This document shows positions 24,101 through 35,203 of a stretch of DNA of 64,000 nucleotides, in pieces. The notes beneath the pieces are model-generated. The model worked only from the letters and a program-made list of their open reading frames with translations, was not told the DNA's origin and searched no databases. The DNA is from Todiramphus chloris collaris. Its lineage: Eukaryota; Chordata; Aves; Coraciiformes; Alcedinidae. The stretch covers positions 2,444,732-2,508,731 of the forward strand of contig JANVCC010000153.1 of NCBI GenBank assembly GCA_025345505.1, given 5' to 3'. Numbering within the stretch: position 1 is the stretch's first letter; every line of letters begins with the position of its first letter. The translations under genes were made by a program, and so were the position numbers.

Positions 24101-26339
24101 TTGAACAATTCAAAGAAGAAAGGAGCCCTTCTGTATATCTCTTGTGGAGAGACTCAAAGACCATGGCAAAGGACCATGGCACTGGACAGGAGGACTAAAT
24201 TACCAGTCAATGGCAGACCACGTGTAGGCTAGAAAACACAATCGTTTCTTTCTCGGAGAAAAAGAAGTGTGAAATACACTGGTTATATCTGGAACAAGGA
24301 CATGAAAGGTGAGATCCATAGTAATTATCTTCACCTACCTAAACATATGAAGTAGGAATTCACCTCATCTACTCTTGTTTGTGTAGCCCAGATGTCTGAG
24401 AAGGAAATAGAAGAGAAATAGGAACTTTGAGGTCACAATACACCTCGTATGTAGAAGAGACACAAATTTGGATGAGATGTGTTGTTCTGTGAAAAATATG
24501 CAGGAAAGAAATGGAAATGGTGATGTAATTCCTATCGAGGTATGTGTGTGTATGTGTTGGGTTTGATATTGGTCTTGTATATATTTGTACTTATTCCATT
24601 TTTATTATTATTTTCATTAAAGCTGTTCTAGCTATGTTTTCTAATCACGAAGTCTCTCTCCATTATTTCATTTCTTTTCTCCTTTGGGGAGAGAGGAGAT
24701 TTAAGAGAGAGTGTCTATTGCAAGTCTAGTGGTCTGCCCTGACCTTACCGTGACAGCTTGTCATCTCAAACAGTCCAAAGCATTGAGAAACACAAACATT
24801 TCCATGCAGAAAAATTTCAGATGTGTTAGGCATGTTGCACACCCAACAGAAAATCACCAAGCTCATGTACTCACCAGAACTTTGTTCAGATAGCCAAGGC
24901 GTGTTTACAAAACATGTCTCTGCTGGGATTCCTCTTTTTCATACCAAGAAAGCACTTAGCATAACATAAATTCCCCAGAATCCAATGGAAGGAAATCCTA
25001 GAAGGTGAAAAACATCAAGGTAAGATGCAAACCCACTTAGCCAATGTAATTTCATCTGTGCAATATCCCCAGCTATTACCTCATTAAAATAGAGTAGAAA
25101 AATAAACTTTAACAGTATTTATCTCAAGGTAATTTTTCCAGCATGTTTCCTGCTCTCTTGTTCTTCAATGTTTTCTTTAGCAGTTTTTGGAAATGAGCCT
25201 CTTATGGGAGCTACTGTGATCTAGGGAGTGTTTATTTAAAAAGCAGTTAGTTTTTATAAGGCACATTATTTCCATCGCAGGCAGCATCAGCCATGCTCGG
25301 AGAGGGTCATAAGTCCCTCGCAAGCAAGCAGGGGCATTCTGCACCATTAAAACTAATGCTGAAAAACCCCAAGGCAGCTCTAGGAGGAGCGCAAACCTCT
25401 CAGTAAAACCAGGCAGAGGTAGCAGTGACTGACAACTGCTATCTGCTGTATTATCCATTTCCCAGAGGAGAACAGCAACGGATATTACTTCATAGACACA
25501 AAGTTGTCAGTGGCATCAGTGATTCTGCTTACAGATAACCATCTTTTATCTTGAAAGAGTATTTGGACAACATAGGCCCAGATGCCTGCACTTTGGGATA
25601 GTAGAATCAGATGATATCCCCACAGGTAGGGATGGCACGTTGTTCAGGATGTTGCTAACAGATTTATAGCAAACCTTAAAAAGAAACAGTGGCATAAATA
25701 GCAAGGCTGGAAACAGAGCTCAAAATGCATGGAAATTAGGCTGGTAAAAAAATGTTGCTCAGGATCGGAGAATTTATGGTAATTTGCAAGTTGACTGCAC
25801 TGTTCATGAGGGAATGGGGGGAGACATTTACATTTCATTACGCCTACCCAGAATTCATGATGGGTGAATGAAGAATTTCCTCTATCTGCATTTCCTGTAA
25901 ACATGATGAACTAATGGGCAGGGGACTTCATTTTCTCATCTGTGAAGAGGAAAAAGCTGTTTTAATTAAAAGTGGAGGGGTTTTTTTACTTTATCGGCAT
26001 TAAAGAGCATAGATAATACTGCAATAAACATTCATGTTCCCATAAGAACAGGGAGAAAGAGAAACTTTGGTTTATTGAGCATTCTTCCATATGATAATAC
26101 AAAGCTCTCAGAAGTTCTCTCAAGACAATATAAGAACTTCATGATCCTCACCCTTAAACATAATGGAGGGCCTAAACTGTATTGATATAAGAATAAAACT
26201 CATTAACATTTCAGGTGATATCTGGTAAGGCAGTGTTTATGGTGACATCACTGTGCCCACCCTACTGCACTTTAGGGACCCTTCTCACTCCATGAGGCAC
26301 CAAATACTTCCATACAGTGAGACAGACACAACGCCCAAA
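21106..26339. other. Long single-copy stretch without recognised repeats
   Basis: 5.2 kb with no CR1 and no exon I can support. A 119-codon plus-strand frame at 23839-24198 has no recognisable domain. A patch at 25260-25420 is relatively CpG-rich for this window (gcgc, gcga, ccga, tcgg) and could be a conserved element. Confidence 0.4.
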
Positions 26340-26825
26340 TTCTCAATCTCCCTCTTTTAGTTTGAAACCATCACCCCAATGGTACTGAAAGGCCACCAGA
26401 AGGTCTCCCCTTGGGGAGCCTTCTCCTCTGCAGGCTGAACCCCCCCAGCTCTCCCAGCCTGGCTCCCAGCAGAGGGGTTCCAGCCCTCCCAGCATTGCTG
26501 GGGCTCCTCTGGCCCCGCTCCACCAGGTCCCTGTCTCTGCTGTGCTGAGCACTCCTGAGCTGGCCCCAGCACTGCAGGGGGGGTCTCTCTCTCTGCCCAG
26601 AGCCCTGGGAGCAGAGGGGCAGGATCCCCCCCTCCCCTGCTGCCCACGCTGCTGGGGCTGCAGCCCAGGGTGCCGGTGCCTGCTGGGTGCCAGCACATGG
26701 GGCCAGCTCAGCTCCAGCTGCTCATCCCCAGGTCCTTCTCCCAGGGCTCCCCTCAACCTCTTTATATCCAGCCTTGTGTTGATACCAGGGGTTGACCTGA
26801 CCCAGGTACAGGACCTTGGAAAAAG
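26340..26825 (-). mobile_element. CR1 fragment, antisense, GC-rich 5' part
   Basis: Lacks the 3' tail and starts inside the 'ctccctcttttagtttgaa' segment. It then carries the GC-rich part ('cctctgcaggctgaaccccc', 'cagcagaggggttccagccc', 'ctgcccacgctgctggggct'). Very similar to the copy at 39060-39712. Its 113-137 codon minus-strand frames are CR1 artefacts. Confidence 0.9.
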
Positions 26826-28540
26826 GAAAAGAGACCCTTGCTAATTGCTAATTCACTGTCATTAGCAATGTATGCATCACAGTTTAATTAGTTAATGCTG
26901 AAATTCCTAATCAAAGCTGTTGTTTTCAGACTCATTCCAACAGATGTCAACCAAGTGTTTTGCATAACTTCAGTTCCTCAGCTTCTTCTGATTTTAATCA
27001 ATGGATTTATTTTCTTTTCTTTTCTTTTCTGCTGATACGTCAAAAGGGGAATGAATTTTGTTTGTTTTCTCCCTTATTCCTTTGTCAGATTTAGTGTGAA
27101 AAAAGTTGGACTTTTTCTAGTTGGCTGGCTGGGAGTGAGGGTGGGAAATGAGATCAGTGCTTTAGTTAGCCTTTGATGTGATGAAACAACCTCCTTTTCT
27201 AGATCAGTAGATGATTTGAATCCAGTGCTAAGAAACTTTCTGTCATACTGTGTTAAGTCTTTCTCTTGCTCATTCTGAATGGAAGTCTGAACCTTCAGAT
27301 CCTATGTTACAATAAGGGATCATCTTGGGGAAATTTTGCTTATCTAAAGCATCCATCACACCAAATTTGTCTGGGATAATCCCTCAAATAGCTGAGATTC
27401 CAGCTGTCTAACATTTCCGTGGCTAAATTTAGATAAGGTAAATACTGTCCTATGTGTCTCAACAGCTGTAAAGCAATAAATATAACAGGGGACATACTTT
27501 CTAGTGACAGATAGAAAACTTTTTGTATTCAACGGGCTTTCCCTGCCACACCTCACTGAGTTTTAAAACAGGATTTGTCTGAATGCACACATCTACACAA
27601 TATATTTTTTTTTAATGTCAAAGGATGTTTATATTGTATTTAGCCAAACATTTCACTGATACCTTCTTAATTCAAGTGAAATATATTTGCCTCTTTAAAT
27701 TTTAGGATCTACAAAACTCCTCAACCTGCTTTCCATAGCTTTGTGAATTCTGACAGGTCAAATCTTGATTTTTGGAATCATTTAATATTTCCTGCTTTTG
27801 CTTCTGTCTGGAATATAGAGTTTATAGGATTAAGGTTATTGTTGGGAGAAAGAAAAAAAAGAAAAGTGTTTGTATCATTATACAGAAAAATCAGTCTTCA
27901 ATGGATCCAGACGAGATACAACTTAAAATATGATACTAAAATATGATAACGAAGTTATGTTGCTGGAGAAGGCAGTAGATCCCTTGAAGGGCGCAGTTCA
28001 GTGAATAGAGGTAAGTATTCATGATTTCAAAACCAACCAGTCAGAACTTTTTCACTGGATGGGAAAGAAACATTAACAAATATGTTCTGCTTTTGAAGGT
28101 TCCCACAAAACAGAGGAAGTGTCTTTTTAACTATTTTAACACAGACCAAAGAGTCTTTGATCCCTAAAAGATAAGAATTGTTGGTGAGTACTGAGAAGCA
28201 GCCACACTAGATGTTTTTTAAACAATAAACACTGCATTTCAAAGAGGAGTAATGAAGTAGAATTCATAAAATGTCATTAAATATTTCAAAATTGAAGGAA
28301 AAATTAAGGAGTTCTACACAATATTTGCAGAATTAATTTTTTCCCCCTGTAATAACTCGTGAAGTTTCTGCAAGATATTTTGTCTTACTCAAAACTAGTG
28401 TTTCTCTGCAGAAAGATTTGCCCCCAGAACCATCTTCAAGAAGAATTAGTCATGACAGCCGGTAAAAACACCTCATGAAAACACTTCCAGCTTCTGGAGT
28501 AATGAGGCATTTTCAAGGATGATTTGAATGTATATGATTT
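26826..28540. other. Single-copy AT-rich DNA
   Basis: No exon recognised. Includes a four-unit (TTTTC) run at 27011-27030. Confidence 0.5.
27011..27030. repeat. Short (TTTTC)n microsatellite
   Basis: Four tandem TTTTC units, the same motif that forms the large gapped tract at 33104. Confidence 0.85.
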
Positions 28541-28757
28541 GAGAGTGTTCTTCACTATGTGGGTGGTGAGAAATTGGAACAGGTTTACCAGGGAAGCTGT
28601 GGGCTCCCCATCACTGGATGTGTTCAAAACCAGGCCAGATGGGGCTTTGAGCAACCTGCTCTAGTGGGAGTTGTCCCTGCCCATGGCAGGTGAGTTGCAG
28701 CTAGATGATCTTTAAAGTCCCTTCCAACTCAAATCATTATGATTGTCTGATTCTATA
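28541..28757 (+). mobile_element. CR1 3' fragment, sense
   Basis: Begins 'gagagtgttcttcactatg' and runs through 'aagctgtgggctccccatca', 'cagatggggctttgagcaac' and 'gtcccttccaactcaaa' to a degraded octamer tail 'tgtctgattctat'. Confidence 0.9.
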
Positions 28758-29636
28758 AATACGTGTATTTTCTGTATCCTGGCTAGGCTTAGAAACTGAA
28801 CACGAAGTAACCTATAAACAAAAACCCCTCATCAGATCTTTCTGGCAAAGATAAGTAGTTCACTATCAGAGATGCCCATCGTTTTGAGGGGGAACTGACA
28901 GATTTCAATGCATTTCCATCTGGGATTTTTTTTTTTTCCTCTTTTCCTCTACTTTGATCATCTTCCCACCACTGAAAAGATGCTAAAAGCTTGACTTCTG
29001 AAGGTTCAGCTAAACATCACAGTTTAATGAAAATATGCTGGAGGTAGGGGGAGGAATAAATGGCAGGAGAACAGTTAAGTAGGGTCTTTTGTTCCATGCT
29101 TTGGACTGCTTTGTGTCACTGAAATGAGCTGAGTCCTCTGCTGAGCCTGAGTTTGACTAACTCAAACACAGAACTGTAAAATTAGCTGAGGTGAATCCCA
29201 CCCCAAAACCAATCCATCAGCCATGGTTGAACATAAGCTGGCAGCAGCTCTGGCAATATTTCATCCGCATTAGCTGCTAATATCAACATTAACTTGGTGT
29301 TCAATCTTAGGAAGTCAAACAAATCGCAGAGCCTTATAGAAATATATACAGCAGGCACAAAGATACAATCCATTTTTACTCCCATGTAAATTCTGCGCCT
29401 TCCCTTGAAGCTGTTTCTGATTTACTACGAGGTATGTGTGTGCAGGATGCAACCCAAGGAACACATCTGTACGACGATAATTTTCATACCAAGGATATGT
29501 TTGGTGCATTACAAATAAAGCAGTAATCCCCTCAATGATCTAGTTCAAACAAGAGCCAAACAGATCAGACACAAGTATAAATAGCAAACCACAGCCCTGC
29601 TTTTCCGTAACTGCCAATTTATTATTGCAAGTCTCC

Positions 29637-29653
29637 TTTTTTTTTTTTTTTCC
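29637..29653. repeat. Poly(T) run
   Basis: 17 T in a row, 55 bases before a longer A tract, so the two could pair as an inverted repeat in single-stranded DNA. Confidence 0.85.
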
Positions 29654-29706
29654 CAATTATTTCAGTCTTTTGATTTCTGAGTCCAATAAAAAAAAACATG
29701 CTTAAA

Positions 29707-29707
<1 letters not shown>

Positions 29708-29739
<32 letters not shown>

Positions 29740-29745
29740 AAAAAA
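29708..29745. repeat. Poly(A) tract with one G
   Basis: About 37 A with a single G interruption. No retroposed body is seen upstream. Confidence 0.9.
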
Positions 29746-30211
29746 GAGGGGAGAAAAACAAAGTTAGCTACTTCTAATTCAATGGTTGTGGGAAAACCCT
29801 GAAAATGTGGTGGTTTAGCTGAAGACTCCATCAACAGAAGGCAAATATAGGTGAACCTAGTTAGGGATATGAACCAGGGCTATTTGAAGACCAGTAACCT
29901 CAAATACCACGGGAGGGGAACGTTTGTGGGTTTAGTGTAAAAATGTCTGAGCTGAAGAAATGTAAATAATGTACACATGTAGAAAAACTCAAAGAGTTCA
30001 AAGGACTCACCAAATCTTTAAATGCAAAGAGGTGTTTAATAAGCCAGGGATGTGAGCTGGTAAAGATCTCAGGATAAAATCCAGACAGTTTCCCATGGCT
30101 GAACCTATATCCACATTATAACCTCCATATTTCAGGGCTGCCTGAACTGAAGTTTGACTTTGTTCCCATCTCCAAATGCACTGGATCTGGATATTCTCCT
30201 GTCTAACCTTT

Positions 30212-30258
30212 TATATATATATATTTATATATATACACACATACTAATATAAATATAT
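30212..30258. repeat. AT-rich patch
   Basis: Imperfect TA repeats followed by CACACA and further TATA-like words. Confidence 0.7.
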
Positions 30259-30594
30259 TAGGATGCCCTCAGTGAATTTGCTCTGATCTGACTTTGGGTA
30301 GGAAGGAAATAGCTTCCAACACAAAGACAAGCTTCCTAGCAACAATCTAAAGCAGTATCTTAAAGCATCAGCATTTTGGCAGACGACTTTGCCAGCTTCT
30401 GTGCTTCCTGCAGTCATGCCTGCGCCCCTGGGGCAGGGGCTGCAGAGGGTGATGCCTCCATCCTTGAGCTGCTGGGCAGAGACATCCAGGGTAAAACTGA
30501 CAGCAGAGACAAGGGGTCACATGCAATTAAATCTTGACTCCAAATTTGCCTGCATAGTGGCCAACTTTGCCAGTTTAATACAAATTTGACCAAG

Positions 30595-30866
30595 GAACAA
30601 GTGACAGAACAAGAGGAAACAGCCTCAAGTTGCATCAGGTTTAGGTTGGATCTGAGTAACAATTTCTTTAATATCCTCCAGGGTTGTCCAGGGCTGGCAC
30701 AGACTGCCCAGGGCAGTGGTGGAGTCCCCGTGATCCCTGGTGGGGTTTCAAAGCCGTGGAGCTGTGGTGCTGAGGGACAGGGGGCAGTGGTGCCCTGGCA
30801 GTGCTGGGGGAACAGTTGGACTCCATGAGCTTAAAGGTCTCTCCCAACCATAACAATTCTATGATT
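30595..30866 (+). mobile_element. CR1 fragment, sense, with short tail
   Basis: Contains 'gaggaaacagcctcaagttg', 'gggttgtccagggctggcac', 'gcagtggtggagtccccgtg' and ends 'aacaattctatgattat'. Confidence 0.9.
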
Positions 30867-30967
30867 ATATAAACAGGTATTAGTATCCTGAAGACTTGAG
30901 GGAGTCTACAGGGACATGTGAGGGAAGACAAGCCTGGGTGACATATAAGATGAGATATTGTGAGAAG
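30867..30967. other. Short spacer
   Basis: Non-repeat DNA between a CR1 copy and the LTR-like segment; nothing seen. Confidence 0.4.
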
Positions 30968-31290
30968 TGTAGGGCAGGAAGAGGTCACAGTGATGATGCC
31001 ATAGAAGGGGCACTGGAAAGCTGGGAATATATTTTCTTTTAGTTTACCACTTGCACCCAGGCAAGGGTGTGGTTTGGTGGCTGGCTCCCCTAGTATATAT
31101 GGAGAGACCAATACCAGTTGTAGTTGGGCTAAAAATAAAGCCAAAAGCTGAGAGAGTGCAGAGCCGAGGGGAAAAACCCAAGTGCTTCTGAAAAGTCTTG
31201 AGCTCCTGCTCCCCAGAAGCCAGCCAGCTCTCCTTGGCTGGGATCTCTCCACCCACCCACTCTGGGCTCCTTTCCCAACCTGTCGTGGCA
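30968..31290 (+). mobile_element. LTR-like segment (tentative)
   Basis: A roughly 320-base block starting TGTAGGGC and ending GTGGCA, with a TATATAT box at 31094-31100 and AATAAA at 31134-31139. The spacing resembles a short retroviral U3-R arrangement. No second LTR, internal retroviral sequence or convincing target duplication is seen, and the ends are guesses. It could simply be single-copy DNA with these motifs by chance. Confidence 0.25.
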
Positions 31291-33103
31291 AGTCTAACAA
31301 AAACCAGTTATGAAAGCACAGATCTGGAACCAGTTCTCTCGTTTTTGTTAAATGCTAAAATGAATGATATTGGGATTTTCTTAATGAACAATAGCACGAG
31401 CTGAGGAGGGCTGTAGACATGAGGGAGGAGAAATGAAGGGGGGGTTGGCACTTTGGGGCCTGAAAGACTGATTTTCCCCTTGGAAGTCCCAAACCACTGC
31501 TCCCTTTTCAGCAGTTTCCAGTAGCGCAGCTGGTGTGACGCCCACCCTGCAAGGTTAGCACAAATAATACATGAATGATCTTTTATAAGCATTCTACAGT
31601 CTGAGCTTGAAACCGCTGTTGCCGTTGAGAACTTTCCTGCTAACACCAAGAAACTTTGGACACGGTCCTTAAAATAAGCAGGTCATATTAAAAAAAAAAA
31701 AAAAAAAAAACCTAAACAGGCAAAAAAAGGACTGAAAATAGATGTGGATCACCACATGAAGGTGTTTGCTCTGGGACAGTGATGCTCAGTCTCTGGTTTG
31801 GTCCTGTGCTTCTGAGCCCACCACAGCTCTACTGAAAGAAAATTTTTCGAGTATGAATGAAATCCACCTTTGGCACATGGACAGATGGAGCTTCCAACAC
31901 ACATGAGGTCACTAGCCTCCGCATCAACCTGACCTGGGTAGCAGACAGACTTGGTTGATACCGTTTCCTACACATGGTCATCAGCTCTTTGCTGTTCTTG
32001 ACATCAGGATGGGAGGTAACAGATCTTATGATGGTGGTGCCGGTTTTGTTCTATGGAGATGGGTATTTATTTATGGGAATTTCATCTCCTTAAAATCCCC
32101 GGTAAACCCAAGTCTAAAAAGAGAAAGAAACAAGTCAGACATTTCTAAAAGTGTGATTCTTTCTGCTACATTTTCTCTCTTTTATTTTTTTCACAGTGTC
32201 ACTTGGAAACAAGAAGTCCAAACTTTGTTTTTCACTGTAAATCACTGTACAGATCTCTTGTAATAATGTTCTTCACACCATCAGGAGATGGAGATGTGGA
32301 ATCCAACCACAGTTAGGGAGAGCTTTTTGAAGGAAGGGTGGTCTTTCACTCAAGCTGTTCTCTGCTTACTTTACAACTGTGCCCTAGACAACAGGGGTTT
32401 TTATAACAAATATTTATTCTATTTACACTCTTATAAATCTAAACAATGAATAATAAATAATCAGCATGGCTTGGAGGGTTCATATATCAATGGAACTTCA
32501 CACGGATTTCACAAAGCCTTTTCTGCTAACAGATGGGCCAGTGAAAACATTTTAATGTGCTTACAGTTTTCAGGCAGAGAAAGACAATGCCCATGTATGA
32601 GAAGACAAGAGGTTTAGTACATCTTAAATGACTACTCAGCATTCTCTTTCTTTAGCAACAGCCAGCTGTTCTGGTAAAAATCTGCCCGAAGCTGTACTGA
32701 GAAGTGAGCAGATCATTTGCCTGTGCAGGAAATACTCATTTTGTCCAAAATCTGGTCATATTTTTGAGAATAGTATTTCTAGCAAGCAAAAGACTTTTAA
32801 AAGAAGAAAAATTATTTTCATGCGTATGTCAAATGCAGGTGATCATTTAAGCTGTAAAGAAAAAGGATAAAAATACTTTTTAAAGGGTCAAAGCTAAAAA
32901 AATGTCAGAGAAAGGCAAAGGAATGCATATGTCTTGTCAAATTTTAAGTAAAGGTTTTTGACTATTGGCTGCAATCTGCCTTTTTTCTTCTTGAAATGTG
33001 AAGTCAAAGAGAAACATTAACTATCTTCAGTACTTAATGAGAGGTATTGTTTCCCATTTACCTCATCTTTTTCCAGTATTTACTTTTTCCTTTATTTATC
33101 TCT
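31291..33103. other. Single-copy DNA
   Basis: No exon or transposon recognised. Contains an A21 run at 31690-31710. Confidence 0.5.
31690..31710. repeat. Poly(A) run, 21 bases
   Basis: Uninterrupted A run with no retroposed body attached. Confidence 0.9.
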
Positions 33104-33231
33104 TTTCTTTTCTTTTCTTTTCTTTTCTTTTCTTTTCTTTTCTTTTCNNNNNNNNNNTTCTTTTCTTTTCTTTTCTTTTCTTTTCTTTTCTTTTCTTTTC
33201 TTTTTTCTTCTCTTTTCTTCTCTTTTTTCTA
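33104..33231. repeat. (TTTTC)n pentanucleotide array containing an assembly gap
   Basis: Perfect TTTTC units flank ten Ns and continue in the same motif, decaying to TTTTCTTCTC at the right edge. The true length is unknown. Open frames reading through it (Phe/Ser/Leu-rich with X) are artefacts. Confidence 0.95.
33148..33157. other. Assembly gap, ten Ns
   Basis: Ten consecutive N inside the TTTTC array. The round number and the identical motif on both sides suggest a placeholder rather than a measured gap. Confidence 0.97.
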
Positions 33232-34348
33232 GGATGTCTCTTCAAAAAAAGAAAAACACTAAAAACAAAATTTTATTTCATGTCATACCAAGACAGAGAA
33301 AACTGCTCTCCTCTTGACCCCATCAATTACAGTTGTCAGATATCTTGGAGCATGAGAGCTTACATCCCATCCAGAAGTTTGAATATTTCAGTACTTACTA
33401 CCATGATTTGGGAATCTTCTTGCCATCTGTATCAACCTCTCATCCCTTTAGACAACTTTTTCTCATTAGAAATGATCAGGGTGGATTTACTGCCAGGTAA
33501 ATAATATAAATAGAGCAGAGTTTTCTCTAAGCAACGTATCATTAGTGCAAGGCAAAGACTGTTATTTAATGAGTGGCCTCAGTAACCACTGCAGAAAATG
33601 ACCGAAGAGAGTTCTACACCTCTGAGTGTATAACATGTGTCCTCTGCTCTCACTGCGACAGTGACGGATGGGTGGATAATTGCATCTGCGGAGAGGTCTG
33701 TTTCATGGGAACAAAGGGATACTGCAGAAATAGGCTCCCAGTTCAACTGAGATCTGGTGTTTCAAAGATGTGCCCAGCTGCATCATTAAAAGTGAATTAA
33801 AGGACATGAAACAGGGAAAAATAGCCCTCATTTTCTCCTCTGGGTGCACCTCTGGGTTCTGGTTTTTGTGGTTTTTTTGAGATATTCATGTATTAGGATA
33901 AGATATAATGTCTTGGAAATTGGCTTCCTTCTCTACTAGCTCAACCTTTGACTCTCCCTCTCAAAAATCAGTCTGGAGTTTCCAACTGTGAACCCTTCCC
34001 AGTAAGACTGAGGCACTTGATAAAAAAAGTGGCAGACATTCCCAGTGGAGAGCAAGGTCCTCATGATTAACTCCAAGTGGTGTTAGGGTGGATCTGATGA
34101 AAGAGTAAAGGGCAGCTTGTAAAATTTGGTGTAGAGAATCCTTGGTTTAGAGGTCCTGCCCAGCTGGGAATCATCACTGCTCAAGAAGGTGGGTACCACA
34201 GTCTTAGAACAGCCTTGGGTTCATCGTGTCTGAAGGGGTACATCACATAACTTAACCATAATACTGAGCTCCTGACCATCATTAGATCGCTGCAACAACC
34301 TCAGACTTCACTGAAACTAGATGGTCAGTACTTAGCCAAGGAGAACAG
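33232..34348. other. Single-copy DNA
   Basis: No repeat recognised. A 75-codon plus-strand frame at 33573-33800 is Cys-rich in the middle (CITCVLCSHCDSD) but has no start context, splice signal or family match I recognise. Confidence 0.45.
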
Positions 34349-34463
34349 AGGGGTTTCAAAGCTGTGGAGGTGTGGTGCTGAGGGACATGGTTTAGTGGTG
34401 GTTTTGTCAGTGCTGGATGGTGTTAAAGGTTTTTTTCAAACCAAAATGATCCTATAATTCTAT
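34349..34463 (+). mobile_element. CR1 3' fragment, sense
   Basis: Contains 'ggggtttcaaagctgtggag', 'gtgctgagggacatggttta' and a diverged tail 'gatcctataattctatt'. Confidence 0.85.
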
Positions 34464-34802
34464 TCCATATATAGGAGAAAATCTCTATAGGTTTGTCTCT
34501 TTATTCATGATGATTAAGGGGCAGCCTCATGATAGAGCAGTGATTTTTAAATGGACATTAGCTGCATTGGATTGACAGGTGGAGGCACTGATCGTGTGCC
34601 ATCATTGTTTTGGAGAGTGATGTGCAGCATCACATCTGGAGCCACTCTCCACCTGCACCCTGGCAGTTTTCTGAGCTGGGTCTCTGTAAGCAATGTGCTG
34701 GAATGGAATGGGGCTTGTGAGCCACTAGTCTCTGGCCTCAGCACTTTGGGAAGGGATTTTCCTTCTGAAAACATGCTCATGGGTCAAGCTTAGCACAGGA
34801 AA
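34464..34802. other. Spacer between CR1 copies
   Basis: About 340 bases of non-repeat DNA. Overlapping 77- and 80-codon frames on opposite strands are mutual shadows without recognisable domains. Confidence 0.4.
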
Positions 34803-35203
34803 GACAGGGACCTGTTGGAGAGGGGTCAGAGGAGCCCCAGCAATGCTGGGAGGGCTGGAACCCCTCTGCTGGGAGGCCAGGCTGGGAGAGCTGGGGGGGT
34901 TCAGCCTGCAGAGGAGAAGGCTCCAGGGAAATCTTAATGAATTCGTTCAGTACTTAAATGGGCCTGTCAGAAAGATAAGAACAGACTTTTGTGCAGGGCT
35001 TGTTGGGACAGTGAGAGTGGCAAGACCCTGGCCCAGGTTGCCCAGAGAGGTGGTCACTGCTCTATCCCTGGAACCATTCCAGGTAAGGCTGACTGGGGCT
35101 CTGAGCAACCTGCTGTAGTTGTAGATGTCCCTGCTCAGTGCAGGGGTGTTGGACGAGATGACTCTTAAAGGTCCCTTCCCACCCAAACCATTCTATGATT
35201 CCT
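34803..35203 (+). mobile_element. CR1 fragment, sense, with tail
   Basis: Runs from 'gacagggacctgttggagag' through 'ggctggaacccctctgctgg' and 'ttgcccagagaggtggtcac' to 'accattctatgattcc'. It has an internal deletion relative to the 39060 copy. Confidence 0.92.

Larger units (their letters stand above)
28758..30594. other. Single-copy DNA with A/T homopolymers
   Basis: No exon recognised. Contains the T run at 29637-29653, the long A tract at 29708-29745 and an AT patch at 30212-30258. Confidence 0.5.

Noticed and set aside
26343..26844. 100-137-codon frames on both strands in the GC-rich block
   Set aside because: This is the GC-rich 5' part of a CR1 copy; the same frames recur at 39259-39768 and 47324-47662.
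30668..31300. 210-codon minus-strand open frame
   Set aside because: Its C-terminal part is antisense CR1 and its N-terminal part crosses the LTR-like segment; no domain is recognisable.
32998..33504. 168-codon plus-strand frame containing unknown residues
   Set aside because: It runs through the TTTTC array and the N gap; the Phe/Ser/Leu repeats are microsatellite translation.
33573..33800. Cys-rich 75-codon frame as a small secreted or zinc-binding protein
   Set aside because: No signal peptide, no splice context, and spacing of the cysteines fits no family I know.
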